Assembly: GCA_035764445.1 (NCBI GenBank)
Contig: DASTZF010000044.1
Coordinates: 1-14,772, forward strand
Source: JAEUPI01 sp035764445
GTDB lineage: Bacteria > Pseudomonadota > Gammaproteobacteria > Burkholderiales > Burkholderiaceae_C
Reading direction: 5' to 3'
Length of the DNA: 14,772 bases
The first letter of the stretch is position 1. Each line of letters opens with the position of its first letter. Position numbers and translations under genes: made by a program. Under the pieces are notes generated by a model. The model was given only the letters and a program-made list of their open reading frames with translations, was not told the DNA's origin and ran no database searches. This document shows positions 6,230 through 13,626 of this stretch, piece by piece.

Positions 6230-7609
6230 TCAGCTCGCCGACGCGATCGGGATGAACGCCGGCGTCGACGGCGCGGTGGATGCACCGGCCGTGCGCTTCT
6301 GCTTGATCATCTGGAAGTAGCTCTCGAGGCGGTTCTTCACGTTGGCCGCCGAGAAGTAGCGCGGGTCGACGAGATCGGTCTCGATGAATGCCGCCGGCTT
6401 GCCGGTGCGCCGCTCGACCTCGCGCAGGATCAGCAGCTGGCCGGCCGAGAAGCTGTTGCAGCTCTTGATCGAATTGATCAGCAGGCCATCGGCGCCGTAC
6501 TCCTCGATGTACTTGCAGATGATGTCGATGCGTCCCGGCAGGCTGTGATTCGTGTAGCAGCCGAGGCAGTATTCGGCCAGCGACTCCAGCGGATGCTCGG
6601 GGTCGTGCCGGAAGCCGAAGTCGTACAACCCGCCGACCTTCGCGTAGGTCGATGAGACCACCACCGCGCCTTCCTCGTAGAACATCTTCCAGAAGTCGCG
6701 GAAGCTGGTCCAGTTGGGCGGGCCCTCGACGATCAGCCGGTACTTCTCCTCGCCCATGTCGCCGTCGGGCGTGACCGGGCCCTTGCCGAGGCGCACGCGC
6801 TCGTCGATCTCGCCGCGCAGCACGCGGTAGTACTCGGTGGCCTCGGGCGTGCCGCGAAACGCGGTGAAGATCGGGCCGATGTAGTAAACGGCGCCGAAGT
6901 AGCCGTCGATCGGGCTCGGCCGCTGCTTGGCCGACTGCAGCACGTGCACCAGGTCTTCCTCGGCCTTGACCGATTCGCGCATGTATTGGCGCAGGCGGTC
7001 GATGTCGAACTTGACGCCCGAGATGCGCTCCAGCGTCGGAATCACCGTGTCCTTCAGCTGCTTGACCACGTAGTCGCGCATGCTGGGCGTGATCTTGCCG
7101 TCGGCCTGGTACGGCACGTGCAGCATCACGGTCTCGCAGCCGTACTTGTGGCGGATCAGCTCGAACCACTTCATGAACGTGAAGCAGCCGGTGTAGCTGA
7201 GCAGCAGGATGTCGGGGCGCGGCAGCGGGTCACCGGTGGGGCCGACTTCGCCACCCATCATCATGCCGAGGTCGGCCTTCACGTAGGTGCAGACGTCCTC
7301 GCTCTGGCCGTCGCGCTCGGCATCCATGATCATCTTGCCGCTCTTCTTGCGCATGCCGTTCTGCAGCGCGTTGGTCTCCGGCAGGCTGCGCGCGAAGTCG
7401 AAGCACATCAGCAACTCGTTCAAGTTGCCCGGCACGAAGGTGGCCGACACCTTGCGGTTGTTGGCCCGCGCGGTCGCGAGCTCCATGTAGTTCCTGTTGA
7501 TCAGCTCCTTCTGCAGCCACATCGCGTCTTCCTTGACGACGTTCTGCGGCTTCTTGGTCGGGTTGCCGACCGGGGAGGGCATCGCAACGGTGCTCGTGCT
7601 GCTGTTCAT
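6230..7609 (-). CDS. bcrB: Benzoyl-CoA reductase, subunit B (BcrB/BadE type)
   Basis: The 459-residue protein belongs to the HgdB/BcrB/BcrC family (2-hydroxyglutaryl-CoA dehydratase subunit D-like). Visible are cysteines at 69, 107, 142 (LLSYTGCFTF), 158, 348 and 351 (EYCLGCYTNHS), 365 and 384 (INSIKSCNSFSAGQ), several of which are cluster ligands in the family, and the ending DLVDPRYFSAANVKNRLESY (412-431). With BcrC it forms the active-site half that reduces the benzoyl-CoA ring to cyclohexa-1,5-diene-1-carbonyl-CoA. An about 20-residue low-complexity C-terminal tail (Ser/Thr/Ala/Pro) follows the family domain. ATG 7609 overlaps the bcrC stop as ATGA. A much longer open frame upstream on this strand is only a shadow of bcrC. 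A REP-like element follows the stop. Confidence 0.95.
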   Translation of the reverse strand: MNSSTSTVAMPSPVGNPTKKPQNVVKEDAMWLQKELINRNYMELATARANNRKVSATFVPGNLNELLMCFDFARSLPETNALQNGMRKKSGKMIMDAERDGQSEDVCTYVKADLGMMMGGEVGPTGDPLPRPDILLLSYTGCFTFMKWFELIRHKYGCETVMLHVPYQADGKITPSMRDYVVKQLKDTVIPTLERISGVKFDIDRLRQYMRESVKAEEDLVHVLQSAKQRPSPIDGYFGAVYYIGPIFTAFRGTPEATEYYRVLRGEIDERVRLGKGPVTPDGDMGEEKYRLIVEGPPNWTSFRDFWKMFYEEGAVVVSSTYAKVGGLYDFGFRHDPEHPLESLAEYCLGCYTNHSLPGRIDIICKYIEEYGADGLLINSIKSCNSFSAGQLLILREVERRTGKPAAFIETDLVDPRYFSAANVKNRLESYFQMIKQKRTAGASTAPSTPAFIPIASAS

Positions 7610-8862
7610 GCTGCACTCCACAGCTTGATCGAATCGGCGAAGGTGCCGGCCTGTTCGCGGATCGGCGCCATCTGGCCGGTGTTCTCGGCGTACTTGAACG
7701 CGGTGTAGGGGATCTTCTGCTTCGCCAGTACGTCCTGCAGCATCGGCCGCTCGAGCAGCGCCGGGTCGCAGAACGACGGCGCGGCGAACACCACGCCCTC
7801 GGCGCCGCGCGTCTTCACCTGCTTGAGCAGGAACATGCCTTTCTCCTCGCGCTTGGTGTCGTACTTGGCGGCGGTCGACGCCGACGCATGCAGGAACGCC
7901 TTGCTCAGCTCGCGCAGCGGGTCGCCGTCGGCCGGCACGTCGCCCTGCAGCCAGCGCGTGACGAGGATGAAGTCGTCGTCGACGATGTAGCAGCCCGACA
8001 TCTCGATCGACTTGATCAGCGCCAGCGGCGGCTGCTCGCAGAACGAGCCGTTGATCACCACGCGCGCGTTGTCGCGCTTGGGTCGCGGCAGCTGCTCGAC
8101 CGCCTCGAGGTACTCGCGCACCAGCGCCGTGTGTTCCTCCACGGGCAGCACCATGCCGGCGCGCAGCAGCAGGTAGACCTCGGAGGTCGGTGCCTGCCAC
8201 GGCTTGGTGGCGCGGTACGCGTAGAGGTCGCGGATCGCGCGCCGGTTGTCGTTGTAGACCGCGATCGATGCGTTCAGCTCGGCATCGGTGATCGGCCGGC
8301 CACGCAGCTTGCCGAGGTCGTCGCGGATCTGCTGCATCTCCTGGATGTAGAAGGCGCCGCCGACGTCGTCCTGGTAGTTCTGCGGCACGTCGACGTAGCG
8401 GACGTACTTGTCCTTGAACAGGATCTGCCACATGCCCGACAGGTTGCGGATCACGTCGCAGATGCTCGGAAACAGCATGCCGTCGAGGCAGTCGAGCCGG
8501 CCGGTCAGCCCGAGCTCGATCGTCGAGCGCGGGATGCGGCAGATGTAGCTCTGGTAGTAGGCGTCGCCCTGGATCACCTCGAGCGCGTCGCCGCCACCGA
8601 GGATGCCCACCGGCAGCATGCCGGCGGCATGGATCAGTTCGCGCGGCACGTACACCGGCATGTAGCCTATCGCCTTGCGGCCCGGCTCGGCGGCCTTCCA
8701 CTGCTTGACGGCGCCGAAGCTGAGGTCCTCGAACAGCGCCTCGCAGCGCTCGACGATTTCAATCACGCGGGGCTTCAAGATGGCGGCCTCGCGCCGAGCA
8801 GCCTCAAGTGAGGCCGGCGCCCCCTCGGGGGGCTGCGAACGCAGTGAGCTTGGGGGTTCCAT
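7606..8862 (-). CDS. bcrC: Benzoyl-CoA reductase, subunit C (BcrC/BadD type)
   Basis: The protein has 418 residues from ATG 8862 and is of the HgdB/BcrB/BcrC family. The recognisable domain begins near residue 30 (PRVIEIVERCEALFEDL), then KAIGYMPVYVPRELIHAAGMLPVGILGG (63-90) with further motifs RLDCLDGMLFPSICDVIRNL (122-141), VINGSFCEQPP (269-279), SGCYIVDDDF and AAPSFCDPALLERP. Cysteines at 40, 108, 125, 135, 275, 291 and 365 include likely cluster ligands. The first about 25 residues are encoded by a REP-like element (8817-8857) and its flank and look unlike a conserved N-terminus. An in-frame TTG at 8778, with GAGG eight bases upstream, would give 390 residues, nearer my recollection of the family length, and is a serious alternative start. 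It overlaps bcrB by four bases and lies three bases after dch. Confidence 0.93.
   Translation of the reverse strand: MEPPSSLRSQPPEGAPASLEAARREAAILKPRVIEIVERCEALFEDLSFGAVKQWKAAEPGRKAIGYMPVYVPRELIHAAGMLPVGILGGGDALEVIQGDAYYQSYICRIPRSTIELGLTGRLDCLDGMLFPSICDVIRNLSGMWQILFKDKYVRYVDVPQNYQDDVGGAFYIQEMQQIRDDLGKLRGRPITDAELNASIAVYNDNRRAIRDLYAYRATKPWQAPTSEVYLLLRAGMVLPVEEHTALVREYLEAVEQLPRPKRDNARVVINGSFCEQPPLALIKSIEMSGCYIVDDDFILVTRWLQGDVPADGDPLRELSKAFLHASASTAAKYDTKREEKGMFLLKQVKTRGAEGVVFAAPSFCDPALLERPMLQDVLAKQKIPYTAFKYAENTGQMAPIREQAGTFADSIKLWSAA
8817..8857. repeat. GC-rich REP-like palindromic element, copy 2, over the 5' end of bcrC
   Basis: GCGCCCCCTCGGGGGGC (8817-8833) repeats the core of copy 1 (6175-6191) exactly and is followed by GCGAACGCAGTGAGCTTGGGGGTT, the usual continuation of this family. 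The core forms a six-base stem (GCCCCC/GGGGGC) with a three-base loop. Unlike copy 1 it lies inside an open reading frame, between ATG 8862 and the conserved part of bcrC. Confidence 0.7.
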
Positions 8863-8865
8863 GAT

Positions 8866-9630
8866 TCAGCGATGCTCCCAATTCGGCTTGCGCTTGGCCA
8901 AAAAGGCGACCAGCCCTTCGTTGGCGTCGCGCGTGGCCATCAGCTCGTCCAGATACAGGCGTTCGACTTCGGCCAGCCGCTGCCGCACGTCGCGTCGCAT
9001 CGCGCCGCGCGCCGCGGCGGTGGCGCAGGCGATTGCCGCCGCGCTCTTGCCCTCGAGGTGCTCGCGGAACCAGCCGAGCGCCGCGACCTCGGGGTCGTCG
9101 GCCACCGCGTGCACGAGCCCGCACGCCAGCCCCGCGACGCCGCCGATCGAGCGACCCGAATACAGCAGGTCCTCGGCCATCGGCAGGTGCACGCGGTACG
9201 GCAGCAGCACCGACGCGGCCGGGGCGAACACGCCGAGCTTCATCTCGGGTTGGCCAAACAGCGCGTCGGGCGTTGCGAAGATCCATTGACCGGCCAGCGC
9301 CACCTCCAGCCCGCCGCCGAGGCACTGCCCGCGCACCGCCACCAGGATCGGTGCCGGAAACTCGACCATCGCGATGATCAGCTCGTGCAGCGACGCCAGC
9401 ATCTGCGCGCAGCGCTCCGGCAGGTGCTCCTCGACGCTGGCACCGAAGCTGAAGTGCGGGCCTTCGGCGTCAAGCAGCACGCCGCGCAGCGACTTGTTGG
9501 TGCCGTGCGCGACCAGCGCGCCGTGCAGCGCGGCGATCATCTCGGCATCGACGAGGTTGGCCTTCGGCCGCGCCAGCCGCAGCCGCAGCAGCGCGCCGTC
9601 GGCGTCGAGCCAGGCCTTCGTTGGGGTCAT
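8866..9630 (-). CDS. dch: Cyclohexa-1,5-diene-1-carbonyl-CoA hydratase
   Basis: The 254-residue protein belongs to the crotonase (enoyl-CoA hydratase) superfamily and adds water to the product of benzoyl-CoA reductase, giving 6-hydroxycyclohex-1-ene-1-carbonyl-CoA. Seen: HFSFGASVEEHLPE (59-72), a run typical of Dch that holds the first oxyanion-hole position, AVRGQCLGGGLEVALAG (98-114) with the second, and FGQPEMKLGVFAPAASVLLP (125-144). Length agrees with the about 255 residues of the family. Two starts compete: TTG at 9639, overlapping the oah stop as TTGA, and ATG at 9630, five bases after it. ATG is preferred; neither has a strong ribosome site. Its stop is three bases from the bcrC start. 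Enoyl-CoA hydratases of other pathways are alike, but motif and place make Dch by far the best call. Confidence 0.93.
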   Translation of the reverse strand: MTPTKAWLDADGALLRLRLARPKANLVDAEMIAALHGALVAHGTNKSLRGVLLDAEGPHFSFGASVEEHLPERCAQMLASLHELIIAMVEFPAPILVAVRGQCLGGGLEVALAGQWIFATPDALFGQPEMKLGVFAPAASVLLPYRVHLPMAEDLLYSGRSIGGVAGLACGLVHAVADDPEVAALGWFREHLEGKSAAAIACATAAARGAMRRDVRQRLAEVERLYLDELMATRDANEGLVAFLAKRKPNWEHR

Positions 9631-9635
9631 GGCGC

Positions 9636-10757
9636 TCAACGCTTCGCGTGCGGCTGGATCTCGTCGTGCAGCGAGCCGACCCAGCTCTGGCCGGCCGCCA
9701 GCTTCTGGCGCAGCGCGACGAAGTCGACCTCACGGTCGTCCTTCGGGCCCTCGTTGAACGCGGTGAAGCCCGAGCGTGCCTCGGTCATCATGTTCAACGC
9801 CAGCCAGGCGCGCGCGTCTTCCTTGTTGCGGTTCCACGCCTCCAGCTTGGGCTTGCGCAGCTCCTCGATCGTCTTGGTCGTGCAATCGGGGAAGGTCATC
9901 AGGATCTTGCCGCACAGCTCCTCGACCTTGTCGTCGAGCCTCTCCAGGTCCACCGTGCCGCGTTTCATCAGCGCCTTGCCTTCGTCGAGCGCGGGCCCGG
10001 TCTTCGGCTTGCCATAGGCAATGCGGCCATAGGCGTCATACAGCGCTTGAGTCTCGACCAGCGGGTTGGCGACGAACCGGCCGTCGACCTTCAGCGCCGG
10101 CACGATGTCGGTCAGGATGCCCATCTGATACGCCTCGTGCGCCGAGAACGGTTCGCACAGCACGCAGGCGGCCATCGCGCGCTCGGCGCCCACGGCCACC
10201 GGCAAGAAGTCGGTCGCGCCGCCGATCGGCGCCGAGCCGTGCTTGGGGCCGGCCTGGCCGAAGCGCGCCAGATCCTGCGCGACCGAGAAGTCGCACGCCA
10301 TGCCGATCTCCTGGCCGCCGCCGATGCGCATGCCGTTGACGCGGCAGATCACCGGCTTGTCGCACGCCAGGATCGCCGACACCATGTCGTTGAACAGCCG
10401 CATGTACTGGCGGTACTCCTGCGGATGGCCGGCGTAGTACTCGGCGTATTCCTTGGTGTTGCCGCCGGTGCAGAACGCCTTGTCGCCGACGCCGGTGAAG
10501 ACCACGCAGCTGACGTCGCGGGCGTTGCTGGCCGCGCGCATGGCCAGGATCACGCCCTTGACCATGTCGGTGGTGTACGAGTTGTACTGGCCCGGGTTGT
10601 CGAGCCAGATCCAGGCGTTGTAGAGGCCCGCGGCCACGCTGCCGTCGGGCCGGCGCGCCGGCCGCTTCTCGTAGCGCACGCCGGGTTTGCCGATGTCGCC
10701 CACCAGGTCGTGGTTCTTGAATTCGCGCAGCGGGATCAACGGTTCGGGGGCGTTCAT
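9636..10757 (-). CDS. oah: 6-oxocyclohex-1-ene-1-carbonyl-CoA hydrolase (ring-opening)
   Basis: The 373-residue protein is a crotonase-superfamily enzyme of the Oah/BamA group (about 375-380 residues). It adds water and cleaves the ring C-C bond of 6-oxocyclohex-1-ene-1-carbonyl-CoA to yield 3-hydroxypimeloyl-CoA. Seen: NAWIWLDNPGQYNSYTTDMVKG (47-68), GDKAFCTGGNTKEYAEYY (91-108), NGMRIGGGQEIGMACDFSVA (141-160) and PKHGSAPIGGATDFLP (171-186), blocks I recognise from this family. ATG 10757 has AAAGGA (10770-10765) at good spacing. It is the first gene of the minus-strand operon. A 201-bp region with an FNR box and a motif at 10792-10810 lies between it and the divergent korA. The longer reading frame running upstream into korA is spurious. 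Confidence 0.95.
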   Translation of the reverse strand: MNAPEPLIPLREFKNHDLVGDIGKPGVRYEKRPARRPDGSVAAGLYNAWIWLDNPGQYNSYTTDMVKGVILAMRAASNARDVSCVVFTGVGDKAFCTGGNTKEYAEYYAGHPQEYRQYMRLFNDMVSAILACDKPVICRVNGMRIGGGQEIGMACDFSVAQDLARFGQAGPKHGSAPIGGATDFLPVAVGAERAMAACVLCEPFSAHEAYQMGILTDIVPALKVDGRFVANPLVETQALYDAYGRIAYGKPKTGPALDEGKALMKRGTVDLERLDDKVEELCGKILMTFPDCTTKTIEELRKPKLEAWNRNKEDARAWLALNMMTEARSGFTAFNEGPKDDREVDFVALRQKLAAGQSWVGSLHDEIQPHAKR

Positions 10758-10791
10758 CGACGGGTCCTTTCGGGTTCCTGGCCGACCAATA

Positions 10792-10810
10792 GGTAAAACG
10801 GTACCGGAAT
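10792..10810. promoter_or_regulatory. Candidate operator shared with the hemerythrin promoter
   Basis: The 19 bases match 619-637 at 15 positions: both read GGTA-N5-GTACCGGAAT, with one more match inside the spacer. The half-sites GGTA/TACC are symmetric. Position: 35 bases before the oah start codon, probably in its leader if transcription starts near 10828. The protein that would bind is unknown; no regulator gene is in the window. Confidence 0.45.
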
Positions 10811-10862
10811 GCGTGTTTAGGGCCAGTGGTGCGTAGTGTTCGTGCTGCGCAACGCGAATTCC

Positions 10863-10876
10863 TTGATCCGCATCAA
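10863..10876. promoter_or_regulatory. Perfect FNR/ANR binding site between oah and korA
   Basis: TTGATCCGCATCAA matches the TTGAT-N4-ATCAA consensus at all ten defined positions. It lies midway in the divergent region, centre 10869.5. Class II geometry would place start points near 10911 for korA and 10828 for oah. -10-like hexamers at about those places are weak (TTCACT at 10899-10904 on plus, AACACT at 10840-10835 on minus), so one box could serve both operons. Anaerobic induction is expected (inference). Confidence 0.8.
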
Positions 10877-10958
10877 GTACGGCGACGCCGGCAACCGGTT
10901 CACTTGGTTGCCGCGGCGCAAACCCGGGTCGCGCGACAACTCGCGAGGAGATCGCTCC

Positions 10959-12749
10959 ATGGCGATGCACACATCCGACACCGAAGCGCCGGCGCCGCCG
11001 GGCGCGCACGGCAGCCTGTCGATCGCCATCGCCGGCAGCGGCGGCAGCGGCGTGATGACCGCTGGCACGCTGCTGCTCGACGCCGCCGCGCGCGCGGGTC
11101 TCTACGGGATGATGGTGCGCACCAGCGGACCGCAGATCCGCGGCGGCGAGGCGGCCGCGCTGGTGCGGCTGTCGCCCAAGCCCGTGCAGTCGCTCGACGA
11201 CGGCTTCGATCTGCTGCTGGCGATCGACTGGGGCAACGTCAACCGCTTCGCCGACGAGATCCCGCTGACACCCAGCAGCGTGCTGATCGGCGACAGCGAT
11301 GAGGGCGAGGTGCCAGAGGTGTTCAAGGCCACCGGCGCCCGCATCGTCACGTTGCCGCTGAAGAAGACCGCCAAGTCGCATGCGGGCAGCTGGATCAACA
11401 TGCTCGCGCTCGGGCTCGCCGGGGCGTGGGCCGGCGTGCCGCTGCACGCGCTGGAGGCGGCGCTGCGCGCGTCGTGGAAGCGCGGCGCCGACGCGCTGAA
11501 CGCCAACCTCGCTGCCTTGCGCGCCGGCGTGGCCGCCGCCACGGACCTGCCGCGGCCCAAGCCCCTGCCCACCGACGGCGCGACGCCTGCCGGGCGTTGG
11601 CAGATCAGCGGCAACGAGGCCGCGGGCTACGGCGCGATCCGCGGCGGCGTGCGCTTCGTCGCCGCCTACCCGATCACGCCGGCCACCGAGCTGCTCGAGT
11701 GGATGGCGCCGGCGTTGCAGAAGGTGGGCGGCAGTCTGCTGCAGGCCGAGGACGAGCTGGCGTCGGTCAACATGATCGTCGGCGCGTCGTTCGGCGGCGT
11801 GCCGTCGCTCACCGCGACCGCCGGACCGGGCCTGTCGCTGATGACCGAAGGCATCGGCCTGGCGGTCAGCGCCGAGGTGCCGATCGTGGTGGTTGACGTG
11901 ATGCGCGGAGGTCCCTCGACCGGCATCCCGGCCAAGAGCGAACAGAGTGACCTGTCGTTCGCGGTGAGCGGCCTGCACGGCGACGCGCCGCGGCTGGTTC
12001 TGGCGCCGACGTCGATCGGCGACTGCGTGGCCACCACGCAGTGGGCTGTGCAGCTGGCCGAAGCGCTGCAGGCCCCGGCGATCGTGCTGTCGGATCAGTT
12101 CATGGGCCAGTCACGCGCGATCATCGACCGGCCCGCCGACGGGGCCGTCGACGCGGCAGCCCCACGGCTGACCGCGGCAGCGCACACGCCGGACTACAAG
12201 CGCTATCGCGACACCGCGACCGGCATCTCACCGATGGCGATCCCCGGCACGCCGGGCACCGTCTACACGGCCGACGGCCTTGAGCACAACGAGAACGGCG
12301 TGCCGAGCAGCCAGGCGCGCGATCACCGCACGCAGCTCGACAAGCGCGAACGCAAGCTGACGCAGCACGACTATGGCCACTTCTGGGCCGACGTCGAAGG
12401 CGACAGCGAGCTGGCGGTGGTCACCTTCGGCTCGGCCACCGGTCCGGTGCGCGAGGCGGTGCAGCGCGCTGCCGCGGCCGGGGCGCCGGTGCGGCTGATC
12501 GCGCTGCGGTTGCTGGCGCCGCTGCAGCCGCACCGCATGGCGCAGGCGCTCGACGGCGTGCACGAGGTGATGGTGATCGAGCAGAACCACGGCGCGCAGC
12601 TGTACCGCTACCTGCGCGGCGCGGCCGACCTGCCGGGCCGGCCCGCGAGCTTCCACAAGCCGGGCCCGCTGCCGCTGCGTCCGGCCGAGCTCGCGAGTGC
12701 CATCGTGTCGTGGGCACATTCGCATCGCGACGTGGAGAGCTTTGCATGA
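10959..12749 (+). CDS. korA: 2-oxoglutarate:ferredoxin oxidoreductase, fused gamma-alpha subunit
   Basis: The 596-residue protein has a gamma domain first (about 18-200; AIAGSGGSGVMTAG, TSGPQIRGGEAAALVRLS), a linker, then the alpha domain (about 220-596; GNEAAGYGAIRGGVRFVAAY, PITPATELLEW, TATAGPGLSLMTEGIGLAVS, EVPIVVVDVMRGGPSTG). It is half of a thiamine-diphosphate enzyme that oxidises a 2-oxoacid to acyl-CoA and CO2 while reducing ferredoxin. In Thauera the neighbouring KorAB uses 2-oxoglutarate and feeds benzoyl-CoA reductase, so that substrate is inferred from context; other 2-oxoacids are possible. ATG 10959 is chosen for GCGAGGAG (10943-10950) eight bases upstream. An in-frame GTG at 10836 would put the FNR box inside the gene. 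korB follows after 37 bp. Confidence 0.92.
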   Translation: MAMHTSDTEAPAPPGAHGSLSIAIAGSGGSGVMTAGTLLLDAAARAGLYGMMVRTSGPQIRGGEAAALVRLSPKPVQSLDDGFDLLLAIDWGNVNRFADEIPLTPSSVLIGDSDEGEVPEVFKATGARIVTLPLKKTAKSHAGSWINMLALGLAGAWAGVPLHALEAALRASWKRGADALNANLAALRAGVAAATDLPRPKPLPTDGATPAGRWQISGNEAAGYGAIRGGVRFVAAYPITPATELLEWMAPALQKVGGSLLQAEDELASVNMIVGASFGGVPSLTATAGPGLSLMTEGIGLAVSAEVPIVVVDVMRGGPSTGIPAKSEQSDLSFAVSGLHGDAPRLVLAPTSIGDCVATTQWAVQLAEALQAPAIVLSDQFMGQSRAIIDRPADGAVDAAAPRLTAAAHTPDYKRYRDTATGISPMAIPGTPGTVYTADGLEHNENGVPSSQARDHRTQLDKRERKLTQHDYGHFWADVEGDSELAVVTFGSATGPVREAVQRAAAAGAPVRLIALRLLAPLQPHRMAQALDGVHEVMVIEQNHGAQLYRYLRGAADLPGRPASFHKPGPLPLRPAELASAIVSWAHSHRDVESFA

Positions 12750-12786
12750 GCACCGCCCGGCCGTGCCGCAGGGCCAAGGGGGATCA

Positions 12787-13626
12787 ATGAACGACATGAC
12801 GCAACCGCCTGCCGCGTTCAGCGCCGCGCACTACAAGTCGAGCACCAAGCCGATCTGGTGCCCGGGCTGCGGCGACTTCTCGGTGCTTTCTTCGGTGACC
12901 AAGGCGTTCGCGATGCTGCAGCTGCCGCCGCACGAGGTGGCGGTGGTGTCGGGCATCGGCTGCAGTTCGCGCATCCCGGCCTACACGTCGTGCTACGGCT
13001 TCCACGGGGTGCATGGCCGCTCGCTCGCCGCCGCCACCGGGCTGAAGGTGGCGCGGCCCGACCTCACGGTGCTGGTGGCCGGCGGCGACGGCGACGGCTA
13101 TTCGATCGGCGGCAACCACTTTCTGCACGCCTGCCGCCGCAACGTCGACCTCACCTACATCGTGATGGACAACCACGTGTACGGCATGACCAAGGGTCAG
13201 GCATCGCCGACCACCGAGCCCGACTGGGACAACAAGCTCGCGCCCGGCGGCACCGGCGTGCGTGCGTTCCATCCCCTGGTGATCGCACTGGCGTCCGGCG
13301 CCAACTTCGTCGCGCGCGCGTTCTCGGGCGACCCCAACGGCACCGCCGAGATCATCGCGCAGGGCATCCGCCATCCGGGGTTCTCGTTCATCGAGATCCT
13401 GAGCCCGTGCGTTACGTTCCGCCCCGAGCAGCGCGAGTGGAAATCGCTGGTGCACCCGGCGTCGGTGCAGGCCACCGACGACGCGGCACGCGCGGCGCGA
13501 CGCATCATGACCGACGACGGCTTCAACATCGGCGTGCTGTACGCAGGCAATCGCCCGGCGTACCCGCTGCCGACGGCCAGGGCCGCGCGCGCCGCGGCCG
13601 AACTCGAAGCGGAGTTCTCGCTGTGA
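12787..13626 (+). CDS. korB: 2-oxoglutarate:ferredoxin oxidoreductase, beta subunit
   Basis: The 279-residue beta subunit binds thiamine diphosphate and one [4Fe-4S] cluster. Seen: WCPGCGDFSVL (24-34) with C25 and C28, GIGCSSR (C59), the diphosphate motif AGGDGDGYSIGGNH (98-111), VMDNHVYGMTKGQASPT (126-142) and SPCVTF (C208), giving the four cluster cysteines expected. There is no ferredoxin-like delta domain, so the separate ferredoxin (3660-3902) is the likely acceptor. ATG 12787 has AAGGGGG (12776-12782) upstream; an upstream frame to 12697 overlaps korA and is not needed. The stop overlaps the next gene's GTG, linking korB to the ferritin-like protein. The 2-oxoglutarate assignment rests on context with the benzoyl-CoA genes. 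Confidence 0.93.
   Translation: MNDMTQPPAAFSAAHYKSSTKPIWCPGCGDFSVLSSVTKAFAMLQLPPHEVAVVSGIGCSSRIPAYTSCYGFHGVHGRSLAAATGLKVARPDLTVLVAGGDGDGYSIGGNHFLHACRRNVDLTYIVMDNHVYGMTKGQASPTTEPDWDNKLAPGGTGVRAFHPLVIALASGANFVARAFSGDPNGTAEIIAQGIRHPGFSFIEILSPCVTFRPEQREWKSLVHPASVQATDDAARAARRIMTDDGFNIGVLYAGNRPAYPLPTARAARAAAELEAEFSL

Noticed and set aside
5040..6320. Long plus-strand open frame opposite bcrA, and similar ones opposite dch/oah and bcrC
   Set aside because: All are antisense to genes with clear family motifs and give low-complexity Arg/Val/His-rich translations.
6463..6480. FNR-like half-sites in bcrB (TTGATCGAATTGATCA)
   Set aside because: The halves have the wrong spacing and orientation for TTGAT-N4-ATCAA and lie in the middle of a coding region.
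10836..10958. GTG start of korA at 10836, adding 41 residues
   Set aside because: The extension would place a perfect FNR box inside the gene and encodes a non-conserved basic stretch; ATG 10959 has a strong ribosome site.
10758..11978. Upstream continuation of the oah reading frame far into korA on the minus strand
   Set aside because: ATG 10757 has a good ribosome site and matches the known Oah start; the extension runs antisense through the divergent promoter and korA.
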